Counted from the stretch's first letter, positions 52,093 through 64,000 are shown. The stretch: 64,000 bases of DNA from Pleodorina starrii (GCA_030267565.1 BRXU01000010.1:3344501-3408500); one strand, 5' to 3'. Made by a program: numbers and translations. The notes: a model not told the origin generated them from the sequence alone.

Positions 52093-52850
52093 ATGATTAA
52101 GCCTTACAAGCGCGAATCATACGTTCAGGGAGGCACAACAACGCCACCTCTTTTGCAAAAGTTAATCAGCATTATGTAAAGCAGACAAATATATTTAATT
52201 GTTAAGTTGGAGAGTGAACGTGTCGCTCTGGTGTTTCTCCCCGTTTTGCGAACAGACTGTACCGTATACGAAAAACACGGCACGGCTGCGAAAACACCTA
52301 AACACGGTCCATCGACTGCTAGAACCAATGCGATGTCGTCGAACGTGGTTCCACATAAGGAAGTATCATCAAGGCTCTCCAGTTCGAGGCACTTGAGATC
52401 CACCCAGATGGCCGGAACACCCCGAACTTTGCCCAAACCCACCCCTCGCTGAGCCCCGCCGGCCAACCTGTAATTCCGGCCCAAGTTCGTGTCTCCTTTG
52501 ATGTTGTCATCCCCGCGTGAGCTGGCTTGTTCGGCCTGTGCATGCAAAGCTCCGACCCCCGAGGTCGACTGTACTGCTCATGCCGTTAAAACAGCAACAA
52601 CGACAAGGTTCCGAACTCCAAAGAGCTCCAATAATTCTGCTCCCTACAAATATATATATTTGGCACAATATTCGTCATATTAGGTTTGTTTAACAAGCCG
52701 GCGTCGAACAAGGAACACCAAAATATCCATTTTTTACTCGTTACACGCTTTACACGTAAAAATCTTCAAAGTCATATATTACGCCATGCCAAGGCCTTGA
52801 TAGCTCGTCTGCCAGTGGCTCCAGCAGAGGAGCCCGAATCGTCGGTCAAG
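52093..52850. promoter_or_regulatory. Divergent promoter region with zinc-finger-like relics
   Basis: This is the only space between two head-to-head genes, so it must hold both promoters (inference). It is more AT-rich than its flanks. A plus frame at 52199-52396 contains CFSPFCEQT then TARLRKHLNTVH, resembling a BED/C2H2 finger of DNA transposons. Another at 52740-52800 has FTRKNLQSHILRHAK. These look like transposon debris. No TATA box was chosen. Confidence 0.4.
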
Positions 52851-55800
52851 ATGTCTCGACCGCAAGAACTGTATGACCCGGCTCCCAGCCCCGTACCTTC
52901 CGCAGTGACTCCGCCCAATGCCACCTGCGCGGCTCACGTGCCCCTGGATGTGCTGGCCACCGTCTTCTGCCATGCGGGGTTGGGCGTGCGCGATCGGGGC
53001 GCCGTGCGCCTCGTGTGCCGCAACTGGCGCAACGCCATCGACGCCCTTTCCGTCCGGCGCCTGGCGCTGCGCAGTCCCGGGCCCAGGCACTGCGCGCTGC
53101 AACTCCTCCGTCGCTTCCCCCTGCTCCACTCCCTCTCTCTGGGCAGCCCCGTCACCTCACACCGCGCCGCCCTCAACTGGGCCCTGGGCGAGCTGCCGTC
53201 GCTCGTTCACCTAACGCGCCTCTCTCTGGAGTTTGGCTCCCCTGCTGCCGTACGGCTGCCCGCCTGCCTCCAAGCGCTCAGCCAGCTGCAGGCGCTGGCG
53301 CTGTCCGTGGGTGTCGTACAGCTGGGCGCCGTACAGGCGCAGGGCAACGCCGCAGCTGCAGCCGCGGCCGCCGCCGTCAGCGCCGCCGGCATCGCCACGG
53401 ATGACGACGGCGAGGGAGAAGGCCCCGCCGCCACCGCCGCCGGGCGCATCGCTATGCCGTACATCGGCGGCGGCGCCGCCGCCGCGTCAAGGGCCGCCGC
53501 GGCAGCGGCGGCGGCGGCGGCCGCCGCCGCGGCCGCCGCCGGCGCCAACGGCGCCGGCTTTGGCTTCGGCAGCGGCGCCGCCGCCCCCGCCGCCCGGCCA
53601 GCGCAGCACGTCCCACCCTCCGGGCTGCTGCCCCTCCTCTCCAAACTCAGCTCCCTGACCTCCCTGGAGCTCGCCAACCTCGCCATTTCCGTACCTGACG
53701 TACTGGCGGCGGTACGGCAGGCGTCCAGCTCTGCCACCGGCGGCGCCGCCGTTGCCGCCGCCGGTGCCTCCAGCAGCGGTGGTCTGCGGCGGCTGGTTCT
53801 GATCGGCAGCGGTGTCAACCTAACGGGGGTGGGGGACCCGGCGGCTGTTGGCCAGTTGGCAATGCTGGAGGTGAGGTCAGGTCGGGTCGACCCATCGGCT
53901 CGCCCCCTTAACATTCACCGTTACTGTGTGTGCACGTGTTTGTGTCTTTTACGTACCGTGTCTCGACGAGCCTGATGCTGGCCAAGGGCTGCTGAGGCCC
54001 TGTAAGGTCTCCTGGCCGCCCTCCCCCCGAGAGGTCGCAGCTCTAGCGGGGAGACCGCCGAAGCAACCTCCTAAAAGGAGGGGGCGTGAGCGTGAGTGTC
54101 CACCGTCCCCTCTTGCTCAACCCAGAATGTGTACCCTCCACCGCCTCGGGAAGAGGCCGGGATGCCCCTCGAAAGTCCACCACCGGTATCCGGCGTCATA
54201 CTTGACACCGGAGACCGGCCGTCCCTGAAGTTCCCACGACACTCCAGTGTTTGCCTGTGTGTGTGTATGTGTGTGTGTGTGCCTGTGTGTTTGCCTGTGC
54301 GTGTGCCTGTGTGTATGTGTGTGCGTGTGTGTGTGCCTGTGCCTGTGTATTTGCGTGTGGAGTTGGTCAAGAAAAGCAGTTAGGGGGCGGGAGCAGAGGG
54401 ACGAGGGACGAGGGGGGTTTGTGCGGGGGGTGTTCAGGCAGGCAGGCTGGTGCAGCTCCGCGGCGCATGGATTAGTGGTCATCAAAGTTGTTGTCTGTCT
54501 GCCTGTCGGTCTGTCTGTTTGTCTGCCGGCCTGAGGGACGGAGACGGCTTAGCGAACGGATCCAAAAAAACCAACTTAAGGCAATGCTTCTCGAGTAGAT
54601 GGGAGGAAGGGTTCTGACGGAGCAAGCTGAGTGGCTGGAATCAAGTGCGCGAAAGGGGAGGGAAAGGGTCAAGGGGAAAGCGGGGCAATGGAGTCAGGTC
54701 ACGGAAACATCGCTGCCGGAACCGTTACACCGCTTGTCGTCGTCGCCCAGCGCGTAACCCCCCGCCCGCCCCGCGCCTGTCCCGCCTTGCCTCGCCTCGC
54801 CTCGCGCTCCCGCCGGTACGTGTACGACTTCTATGGCGCTGCCGCCGTACGACGCGCAGACGCTGTACGTGGACGGATGTACGGGCGCTGACACGCTGGT
54901 GCCGTTGCTGCGCCACCTGAGGGGCGTGCGGGTGAGTACCGAGTACGGCAGTACGGGTGGGTATTAGTACGGCTCCATCCACATGCCATTCACTGTGCGT
55001 AGCGGCACAGCCCTCTCCCCGTCCCCCGCCGCCCCAAATACTCCCACTCTTGTCTCTGCGTTTGCTGGCTTGGGTTTTAGAATAGAATGACCGGTTGCTT
55101 CCTCCATTGGCCCTGTCAGCCCCCTGGTGGTGCGCACTGTACTGTCAACCCGCCATACCCAAGCTCGGTACATCGTTCAAAGCATTGCAGGGTCCCCTGG
55201 ATTTGATTGCGTTGCCTCGGTCCCTTCGCTGCGGCTCCTTCTTTATCAACCCCCCCCCTTTTTTTACCCCCTCTTATACGTGGATAAACCCCCCTTCTTC
55301 CCCCCTCCAATGCAGTCAACCCTCACACACACACACACACACACGCACACACATACGCACACGCGCACACGCACACACACACACACACACACAGTATGGG
55401 GCGGGTTAGCGCCCCCCGGCCAGCGTCGGCCCGGCAGATATGTAACAATCACACACACACACGCACACACACCTTCCCGCGCCCCGCCCTTCCCGCCTCT
55501 CCCGCCCCCCCCCCCAGCACCTGACCCTCGCCGGCATGGACTACGCCTGGGCCGCCGCCGCCGGGTACCACCACCGCCGCGCCGGCTTCGACAGCAGCAA
55601 CGACCTGCAGCAATTCGACCTACCGCACCCGCCGCCGCCGGCGGCGCCCGCAGCGCCCGCCGACGGCGCCGCCGCCGCCGGCGGCGGCGGCCACCTCCCG
55701 CAAGCCCATTTCGACATGTTTGCGTTGGACGGCGGCGGCGGCGCCGCCGATGGGGCGGAGGGCGGCGCCGAAGGCGCCGCCGCGGCGGCGGCGGCCATGG

Positions 55801-58800
55801 CCGCCGCGGCCTCTGGGCGGCCGCTTGCGTTCCTGCTGTGTCTTCCGCAGCTGTCCTCTCTGAGCCTGGCGGGCTCCTTTCTGCGGACGTTGCCTAATCG
55901 GGACATTGGCGGTCTGGCGGCGCTGACGGCACTGGACCTGTCGGGCAACGGCATCGACGACCTGCCGCAAGGTTGGGGGGAGGGGGGTCAGGGAGTGATA
56001 TGCTCCTTTATATAACATATAACAATGGGGGTGGGGGGATGGGTGTGGGGATGGGTGTGGGGATGGGTGTGGGGGTGGGTGTGGGGGGAGGGGGTGTTGT
56101 GTGTTTTTGTGCGTGTGTGTGTGGTCTTGGGGGAGGGGACAATCAAGGTAATTTTACAGATTATATTTGAGAAAGGTGGTGGTGAGGTGGGTGGGTGGGT
56201 GGTTGAGGTGAGTGCAATCTGTCGTTAGATCTGGGTTGCAACAATCAGCCTTCTTCTAGATGATCATGACGTCTAAGACATGGCCAAGACCAGAGTTTGT
56301 GCGCGTGTCGGAGTGGGGTGTGGATGGCGGAATGACCCGTAGGTCAGTGGTTCTCCCCTCAAAACCCCCCTCCAACTCCCTCCCTTCCCCGCCCCTTGCC
56401 TCCCCACCCCCTTCCCCCGGGCCCAGGCCTGGCCTCCCTGCCGCACCTGTGCCGCTTGGATGTGTCCCACAACGAGCTTGTGTCGCTGCCGGCCTGGCTG
56501 GAGCAGATGCAGGTGTGTGTGTATGTGGGGGGGGTATGTGTGTGTGTGGTGGTGGGGGGGGGGGGGTTGGCTGTATTACTCTGCGCGTCCCGACACACAC
56601 ACCCGCCACGCCACGCGGGACGCGCCACACCCGGCAATCACACCATACCACACCCAGCGCCCTCCGCACCCACCCCACAGACACCCCACGCACCTCCCCC
56701 CCCCCAGCATGGTCAACAACGTCCGCAGTTACTCATTTTTATGTAAAGGAGCTTATCACTCCCTGACCCCCCTCCCATGCACACACACCCAACCCCCTCT
56801 CGCAGTCCCTGGAGTCGCTGTCCTGCCACCACAACTGCCTGGAGCGCTTCCCGGCGCTTCTGTACGACATGACCCGCCTGTCGTACCTGGCCATGGGGCA
56901 CAACCGCATCAGCTGGTGGTGGGTGGTGGGGCCATCGGGGGAGGGAGCGGAACGGAACGGAACGCGGCGCGAGGGGGGGGGGGTTCGGATCGCGGGATGG
57001 GGGTCGGATAGCGGCGGGAGGGGGAAACGGAACGCGATGGGGTGGGGGGTTTGGGGCGTTGCTCGCTTCGTGTGGTGGAGGTGGTGGTGGTGGTGGCGTG
57101 CAGTGTGACTGACGGTGCGCGGGTGAGATTCACTGCGCGCGTGGCCTCATCGCCACTGCACAAACAATTCCACGCGAGCTCGTGCGTGCGTGCGTCCGGT
57201 GGGTACCGTTGTTGCGGTTGTTGGTTTTGTCGGTACTTCTGTTGGCTCCAGACCCTCCGAAAGGTTGTTGCCCCGTCCGCCGCCACCAAGGCTCGCTCGC
57301 TGTGCCGCATAGAGGCGTTGCAGAACAGCAGCACAGCTGTCAGCCCCACCAGACGGTCGGCTCCGTCCCAGCGTGCCATGGTGCCATATCGCATGCCACA
57401 TTGCCCTCAAACCAACCCCCAATTCCCCCAATACAAAACAAAACACACCGCCCCCCCCCACCCCCAGGCCCGTCGAGTGCGTCATTCCCCGCCATCGCCG
57501 CCTGGCGGCCGCCTCGGCCGCCGGCGTCGACCTCCACCTCCACCCCAACCATCTCGCCGCCGCCGCTGCCGCTGCCGCACCCGCCGCCGCCGCCAACAGC
57601 CCCTCCCCATCCGCTTCCGCCGCCGCCGCGACCGCCGCCGCCTCCCCTTCCTCTCCCGCGGCGGCGTCTGTGCCGCCGCCGCCGCCACCGCTTTCGCTCG
57701 TCTCCCTGGACTTGTCCCACAATCGGCTGTTCGGACTGCCGGGGGGGCTGCCGCTGCTGTGTGCGCTCCGTTGCTTGCGGCTGCGGGAGAGTCTGGCGGG
57801 GTTGGATGGTGCGGGCACTGCCCGGGCGATGGCGCTGCTGGCGGGGCTCACGGCGCTGCGGGAGGTGGGCTGAGGGCCTGGGGCTTAGGGCCTAGGGGGT
57901 GGGGCCAAGGGCCCGGGGCTTAGGGCCCGGGGCTAAGGGCCCGGGGCTTAGGGCCTGGGGCTAAGGGCCTGGGGGCCAAGGGCCCGGGGCTTAGGGCCCG
58001 GGGCTAAGGGCCCGGGGCTTAGGGCATGGGGCTAAGGGCCTGGGGGCTTGGGGCCCGGGGCTTAGGGCATGGGGCTTAGGGCATGGGGCTTAGGGCATGG
58101 GGCTTAGGGCCCGGGCTTAGGGCATGGGGCTTAGGGCCCGGGGGCTTGGGGGCGGGGGCGTTAAAACTGATAGCGCAGTGGTGGCGGGGCTGGGGGCGGA
58201 AGAGGAGACGGGACGGGGCGGAGCCCGAGCCCGAGCCGGGGAGGCGGTTTGCTGATCAGGTTCAGGGGTTCATACGACGGGCGTTAATGTAGTAATTTAG
58301 TCATTATTCTACCTCTGAAGACGCCCCGTGGGGCGCCCTGCCCTGCCCCGCCTCGATCAACCAAACCCTAAAAACCCGTAACACCCCCGGGCCTGCCCCC
58401 CACTTCAACCCGACATCCCATCCCCCGCCGTCGGGGCCGGACACGGACCTGCTGTCGCCTGGCTCCGACGAGGCGCCGCGCCGGGGGCCGTGCTGATCGC
58501 TGCCGCCCTCCTCTTCCCTCTTCTCCGCTATGTGTACGACAGTTGGATCTCTCGTCCAACCACCTGGACCAGCACACCATCGTACCGCTGTCGGAGCTGC
58601 GCGGGCTGCGGCAGCTGTGGTTGGCGGACAACGGCCTGGAGGTACGGCACTGTGCGCATTTGTACGGTGACATGTACGGCAGTGGGAAGTTTCGGACTTT
58701 CGGTAGTATTTACTGTAGTGTTGTTTATTGTAAGGTAATGATGGCGCGTCAGAGCTGCTCGGTTCGGGATCCTTACACACCGACACACACACACACACAC

Positions 58801-61800
58801 ACACACAGAAAGTTAGGGTTGGGGGTCAAAAATGCCGTTTACAAGGAGTCGCACTACAAGGAACCCACCGACCGACCGACCGACCGGGCGATGTGCGGTA
58901 CCCGGAATGGGGCTCTGTCGGGAACGGAGCCCTTATACTGTACGGCCCCTTGCTGCGGTCGTTGCGTCGCGCTGTGCTGTGCGTGCGCTGCCGCCCTCCT
59001 CTCTGTCCCCTCCGCGCGCCTGGTCAATGCCGTACCACCTACCCCCATCGCTGCATCCCAACAGCCCTCTGCAACGCTGTTGTTACTGCTGTTGTTGCAG
59101 AGGGCAGCAGACCTTCCCGTAGGGTGTACGTCAAATCTACGAACGTTTGCCTTTTCCTGAACGTTTCCTGAGGTTCCGATTACCCGCCGGGGTTCTATGC
59201 CGAGGTGCCGCTAGGGTCCAGGGCCCTATGCCGGTCAACCAGTACACTCGGGAACACTCCTCTGAGTCCCAGCGCCGGTTGAGTCGGCCGGGCTTTCTAA
59301 CCGTCCAACGACCAACCGCCCTGCTGTCCCGTGTCGTACACCGTACACATCGTACATTTCCGTGTAACCCCCTCCGTGCGCTCAGGAGCTTCCCCTAGGT
59401 CTGGCGCATCTGAGCCACCTGACGCTGCTCAGCCTGAGGGCCAACCGCTTCACGGAGGTACGACAGTTACGACATCGTACGATGCCTGAAGCGATGCAAG
59501 TTTTGTTGGCGTACGGCAAGGTTGCGGGAACACGTCAAACCACCGGGACCATTTCCGCGCCCCGCCTCGTCCGGCGCGTGGCACGCCTTCCTGGCCGGGC
59601 CCCGTGCCCTGCGTTTTTGCCTGCACTCCTCTTTCCCTCTTGCCTCCCCAAATTGGCGCACACACACAGCACACACACGGCACACACACAGCACACACAC
59701 ACACACACACACAGCACAGCACAGCACACCGGGTTTGGGTTCCCGGTGGCACGAACACACGAATGCTGGCGCCGTTCGACTGCGCCTTACGCCGTTGGAC
59801 CCCGAGAGCCTCTCACCTGCAGCCTGCGTGACCGGGCTGCCTATTGGCCGCCGCCACCGCCACCGCTGCGACGTTCCGTGGCCCGTCCGCTCCCTGTCGG
59901 AAAACCGGAACCCCACCAACCGCCACCAACCGCTCTAACCGCCACCAACCGCCCGACCCAGTTGTAGTCCCGCGCCCCTTTCCCCTCACCCTCAAGGCCT
60001 CAACACACACACATACACACATCTCCCCTTCCCCCCTTCCGCCGGGATACAGGTGCCGGTCTGCCTGCGGTGGCTCTCCTCCCTGGAGTGCCTCGACCTC
60101 TCCTGCAACCGCCTGTCGGAGCTGCCGCCCTGGATCGGGGGCGTTGCAACCGCCAACGGCAACGGTCATGTCAACGAACACCTCTTGCAGCAGCAACGGC
60201 AGCAGCAGCAGCACCTTGACGACCGCAACTTCCCGCGGAGGGACAGCGCCGCTGGTGGCAGTTCCGCCGCTGGCGGCAGCGCCCAGCGGTTGGCCTCCAC
60301 TGCCGGTCAACAAATGCAGGAGCAACAGGGGCAGCAGACGCAGGAGACGCAGCGGCAGCAGGAGAGGAAAGAACAGGGGCAGCAGCAGGGGCAGCAAGGA
60401 CAGAAATGTCAGACGCAGCAGGGGCAGGGGCAGCAGCAGGGGCAGGGGCAGCAGTCGCAGGGCCAACAAGGACAGCAGCAGCAGCAAAGACAGCAGCAAG
60501 GAAAACAGCAGCAGGGTCATGTGGGGCTGGTGGCATTGCGCCATTTGGACGTATCGCAGCAGTACTCGGTTGTCGTACAGGAGAGCTCCGTACCGCATAT
60601 TCCTCCAAGGCTGGTGAGCGAGCGCATGTGTGTATGCGTGCGTGTATCATATCTCATCTAATATAATAATATAATCTCATCTCATTACGGGCCATCAATG
60701 ACGGGGTTTGCCGTGTACTGTACTGCTTGCGAAGGGCCGCCATGGTCCGTACTGTGGACGGCGCGGTGGACGGTACGATGTACGACACAATACGGCACGC
60801 CGTACGGATTCGTTCCCCGCGAGGTTTCGTTGTCAGAGGCGAGCATGTAACCGGTGGTGCAAGCGCCGGCCCCCCTTCCCCGGCCCAACCACCCTGCGCA
60901 CCCCGCTTTACTCCCTTTCTCCTTTTCCTCTCTCCTCCCCCTGCCTACACCCCCCCTACGCGGATTGCCACCGTTTTACCCACCATCGTCCTCCCCCCGA
61001 TCTCCCCTTTCCACTCCTGTCCTCTCCCGCCCTCCCTCTCCTCTCCCTCCCTCTTCCCCCCGCCCTCCCTCCCGCCCTCCCTCTCCTCTCCCTCCCTCTT
61101 CCCCCCCCCCCTCCCTCCCTCCCTCCCTCTCCTCTCCCTCCCTCTTCCCCCCCTCCCTCCCTCCTCCAACCCCCAGGAGGTCCAGCCTCCCCACTGCCTG
61201 TACGGCCCTATGCAGGCGAGTGCGGGTTGCGTCTGCGTCTGTGCTTGTGCCGGGCTCTGTGCTTGCCTGTGTCCCGCGGGAGATGACTGCGCCCAGTCAT
61301 GTTGTGCAGCTACGGGTAATGGGGCGTAGGCGGGAGATGACTGCGCCCAGTCATGATGTGCAGTTACGGGTCATGGGGCGTAGGCGGGAGATGACTGCGC
61401 CCAGTCATGTTGTGCAGATGCGGGTCATGGGGCGTAGGCGGGAGATGACTGCACCCAGTCATGTTGTGCACCTACGGGTCATGGGGCGTAGGCGGGAGAT
61501 GACTGCGCCCAGTCATGTTGTGCAGATACGGGTCATGGGGCGTAGGCGGGAGATGACTGCACCCAGTCATGTTGCGCAGATACGGGTCATGGGGCGTAGG
61601 CGGGAGATGACTGCACCCAGTCATGTTGTGCAGATACGGGTCATGGGGCGTAGGCGGGAGATGACTGCACCCAGTCATGTTGTGCACCTACGGGTCATGG
61701 GGCGTAGGCGGGAGATGACTGCGCCCAGTCATGTTGTGCAGATACGGGTCATGGGGCGTAGGCGGGAGATGACTGCACCCAGTCATGTTGTGCACCTACG

Positions 61801-64000
61801 GGTCATGGGGCGTAGGCGGGAGATGACTGCACCCAGTCATGTTGTGCACCTACGGGTCATGGGGCGTAGGCGGGAGATGACTGCGCCCAGTCATGTTGTG
61901 CAGATACGGGTCATGGGGCGTAGGCGGGAGATGACTGCGCCCAGTCATGTTGTGCAGATACGGGTCATGGGGCGTAGGCAGGAGATGACTGCGCCCAGTC
62001 ATGTTGCGCAGATACGGGTCATGGGGCGTAGGCGGGAGATGACTGCGCCCAGTCATGTTGTGCACCTACGGGTCATGGGGCGTAGGCAGGAGATGACTGC
62101 GCCCAGTCATGTTGTGCACCTACGGGTCATGGGGCGTAGGCAGGAGATGACTGCGCCCAGTCATGTTGCGCAGATACGGGTCATGGGGCGTAGGCGGGAG
62201 ATGACTGCACCCAGTCATGTTGCGCAGATACGGGTCATGGGGCGTAGGCGGGAGATGACTGCACCCAGTCATGTTGTGCACCTACGGGTCATGGGGCGTA
62301 GGCGGGAGATGACTGCACCCAGTCATGTTGTGCACCTACGGGTCATGGGGCGTAGGCGGGAGATGACTGCGCCCAGTCATGTTGCGCAGATACGGGTCAT
62401 GGGGCGTAGGCGGGAGATGACTGCGCCCAGTCATGTTGCGCAGATACGGGTCATCCGCCCTCGCCCCGGGCGCCCGCGCCCCGCCCCTCACTCCTCCGCC
62501 AAACGGTGCTCTCCGCTTCGGCATTAGGTCGCCATTTGCGTATTTCCTCAATCAACCCGATCCTCGATCTTTGAGACCCCCCGCTTCCACCGCCATCCTT
62601 CCCTAGTCCCTACCCCCTGCGCTGCGGTTCTCCTTCCCTAATCGCAGTCGTAACCTCCCGCCCCCCAATCATATTTCTCCTCCTCCTCCTCCTCACCACC
62701 ACCACCCGCCTTCTCCTCCTCCTCCTCCTCCAGGGTGACCTGCCCTCGGAGCTGCTCCGTCTCCCCGCTCTGCGCAGTCTGGTGCTGCAGCGGCACCCGC
62801 TGCTGGGGCTGGCGGGATCGGGGGTGCTGCGGAAGCTGCAGGTACGGCAGGTGGAGGGGTTTGTGATAGGTGTGGGTGGATGGGAGGAGGTAGGGGGTAG
62901 GGGCTGAAGGTAAGGCGGTGGAAGGTGGTAGGTATGAAACTTGGGGTAGGCAACCAGGGCGAGCGGGCGTGTGTGGGGCGGCATGGCGGTCGGCATGGGG
63001 GAACTGGCGCGAGTGGTTGCGCGTGGGCGTGGGCGTGGGGGGCGTCGTTTGGTGTACATTGCGTGCGGGTGCGCGTTGATGCGTGCAGGTGCGGGTGCGT
63101 GTGCGTGTGCGTGTGTGGGCGTGGGCATGTGCGAGTACACGTGTGCATGAGCGTGTGGCCGCTGCAGCCGCTCATGCCTTGGGGGCGCTCGGTGCGGTGC
63201 GATGCGGTGGTTACGGCCTCGGGGTCGGCGGTGGACAAGACGGGGGGAGGCCGGCGGCGGCGGTGGCGGTGGCGGTGGCTTGCCGTGGGCGCGGCGAGAC
63301 GAGCGGAGCTAGAGTGCTAGACGCTCGAGGCGGGGAGCAGCGCGGCCCAGCCCTGCGCGCCGCGCGTGTTACTTACCAGCTCCGGAACCCTGCTAACGCG
63401 CCCCGGGGGGAGCCGTCATCCGCATCCCGTGCCAAATACATGTACGGCCATAGCCCACCGCCCCGCGCCTCCCTCCATTGGCCCTCCACCACCGCCGCCC
63501 GCCCCCCCCCCCCCTCAACGCCTCCCCTCATCACCGCCCCTCATCACCGCCCCTCATCACCGCCCCTCATCACCGCCCCTCATCACCGCCCTTCATCACG
63601 GTCGCAGCCCCCCCACCCACCCCCACCCTCACGGGCTCCGGCCTATACGTGGATAACCCCACCCTCCACCCCCTGCACCCACCCGCACAGGCCCGCGGCG
63701 TGGCGGTCCTCCACCCCCGGCCCCTCCGAGTTGATGCTCTCCCGGGCACCGCCGCCGCCGCCTTCACCACCGCCGCCGCCGCCGGCGGACTGCTCTTTCC
63801 AGGACACCACTACGCCCTGCTCGCCGCCGCCGGAGGTGCCGCCGGCGCAGCCGGCGGCGCCCGCTCCGCCGCCGCCGCCGCCGCGGCGGCGGCCGCCGCG
63901 CGCCTGGCGGTTGCCACCGCCGCCTTCGGCGGCGGCGGCGGCAGCAGCCGATCGGAGCCGCTGTTTCCCTCCTCCGCCTCCACCTCCACTTCCTCCTCCT
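52851..64000 (+). CDS. F-box-like leucine-rich-repeat protein (partial, continues past window)
   Basis: Exons: 52851-53870, 54860-54931, 55518-55971, 56427-56512, 56806-56915, 57468-57864, 58543-58641, 59386-59457, 60053-60613, 62734-62841, 63691 to beyond 64000. All junctions are GT-AG and phases agree throughout (at least 1096 codons). The start at 52851 was chosen over an in-frame ATG at 52686 because the upstream part is AT-rich and finger-like. Residues 29-70 fit an F-box (VPLDVLATVFC, RLVCRNWRNAI), a family that links substrates to SCF ubiquitin ligases. LRR segments follow: LTALDLSGNGIDDLP, LCRLDVSHNELVSLP, LVSLDLSHNRLFGLP, LDLSSNHLDQHT, LECLDLSCNRLSELP. Ala/Gly-rich inserts lie in exons 1, 3, 6 and 11, and a Gln/Gly-rich insert at about 790-930 in exon 9. 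The LRR part is typical of plant-type SDS22/ribonuclease-inhibitor-like repeats. Substrate unknown. Confidence 0.78.
54247..54357. repeat. (TG)n microsatellite in intron 1 of the LRR gene
   Basis: About 110 bases of TG alternation with interspersed CC and TT interruptions. Confidence 0.95.
55324..55393. repeat. (CA)n microsatellite in intron 2 of the LRR gene
   Basis: About 70 bases of CA alternation with a few CG interruptions. A second short CA run is at 55450-55470, and similar CA runs occur near 58784-58806 and 59660-59720 in later introns. Confidence 0.95.
57875..58150. repeat. Minisatellite of gggcttagggcccgg-type units in intron 6
   Basis: Roughly 15-17-base units alternate gggcccggggcttag, gggcatggggcttag and gggcctggggctaag, starting just downstream of the exon 6 donor at 57865. 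Individual units contain TTAGGG. Confidence 0.9.
61277..62454. repeat. 54-bp minisatellite, about 22 units, each with a hairpin
   Basis: Head-to-tail 54-base units lie in intron 9 of the LRR gene; 21 are complete and the last is cut after cgggtcat. Every unit contains the inverted repeat ATGACTG/CAGTCAT around a four-base loop (CGCC or CACC). Variation is concentrated at a few sites (cagata/cacct; tgttgtg/tgttgcg; gcgccc/gcaccc; ggcggg/ggcagg), giving mixed unit types. Unit length is a multiple of three, so a long open frame (60854-62527) runs through. It is considered intronic because exons 9 and 10 splice in phase around it. Confidence 0.95.
63526..63600. repeat. 12-bp tandem repeat (cccctcatcacc) in intron 10
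   Basis: About six units, close to the exon 11 acceptor at 63690. Units are near-identical; the last has cttcatcacg. Confidence 0.9.

Noticed and set aside
61277..62454. Possible CRISPR-like array or coding repeat (557-codon frame 60854-62527)
   Set aside because: Units are contiguous direct repeats without unique spacers, and the flanking LRR exons 9 and 10 splice in phase around it. The open frame follows from the 54-base unit length.

Overview
The window looks like nuclear DNA of a volvocine green alga, most likely a Volvox-type species. The supports are: intron-rich genes with GT-AG junctions; hydroxyproline-rich (SPPPP) extracellular-matrix protein; a gametolysin/VMP-family (M11) metalloproteinase carrying the unusual QEXXH zinc-site variant known from Volvox; and a short TTTTAGGG-type telomere-like run in an intron. 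Everything was read by eye. Exon models come from splice consensus, reading-phase bookkeeping and comparison of duplicated copies.

Layout. 1-3290: no recognisable gene, with an (AT)n tract and a perfect hairpin. 3297-4273: a large inverted repeat carrying two opposed copies of an intron-containing tRNA-Ile(UAU), plus a third decayed copy beside it. 4410-20433 (copy A) and about 24180-41314 (copy B): a recent 16-17 kb direct segmental duplication. Each copy holds one 17-exon minus-strand gene. Copy A reads in frame through all 17 exons (1407 aa): signal peptide, chitin-binding (CBM14-like) module, Pro-rich linker, M11 protease, Pro-rich rod, an unrecognised Cys-rich module, cyanovirin-N homology (CVNH) module, ricin-B-type lectin module, short Pro linker, two PAN/Apple modules. 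Copy B keeps all 17 exons but carries a 13-nt deletion with an in-frame stop in exon 9 and a 2-nt deletion in exon 13. It is a probable recent pseudogene, or encodes a truncated protease without the C-terminal lectins. The introns of the two copies differ by many insertions: a terminal-inverted-repeat element, an insertion with an 8-bp target duplication, large (AAT)n tracts, and an AT-rich island coding for a bacterial-looking LysM fragment.

20434-24180: spacer between the copies, with a broken Pro/Ala-rich coding region of probable transposable-element origin. 41315-45452: no convincing gene. 45453-52092 (minus): a large unrecognised multi-pass membrane protein gene. 52093-52850: shared divergent promoter region with zinc-finger-like transposon relics. 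52851 to the right edge (plus): an F-box-like/leucine-rich-repeat protein gene with Ala/Gly-rich and Gln-rich inserts, running out of the window. Its introns contain microsatellites and a 54-bp hairpin-bearing minisatellite of about 22 units. Short sequence modules recur near splice sites in introns of both of these unrelated genes.

Functionally, the duplicated gene would act in the extracellular matrix: a secreted metalloproteinase tethered to glycans by several different carbohydrate-binding modules. The two right-hand genes are unrelated to it as far as the sequence shows.
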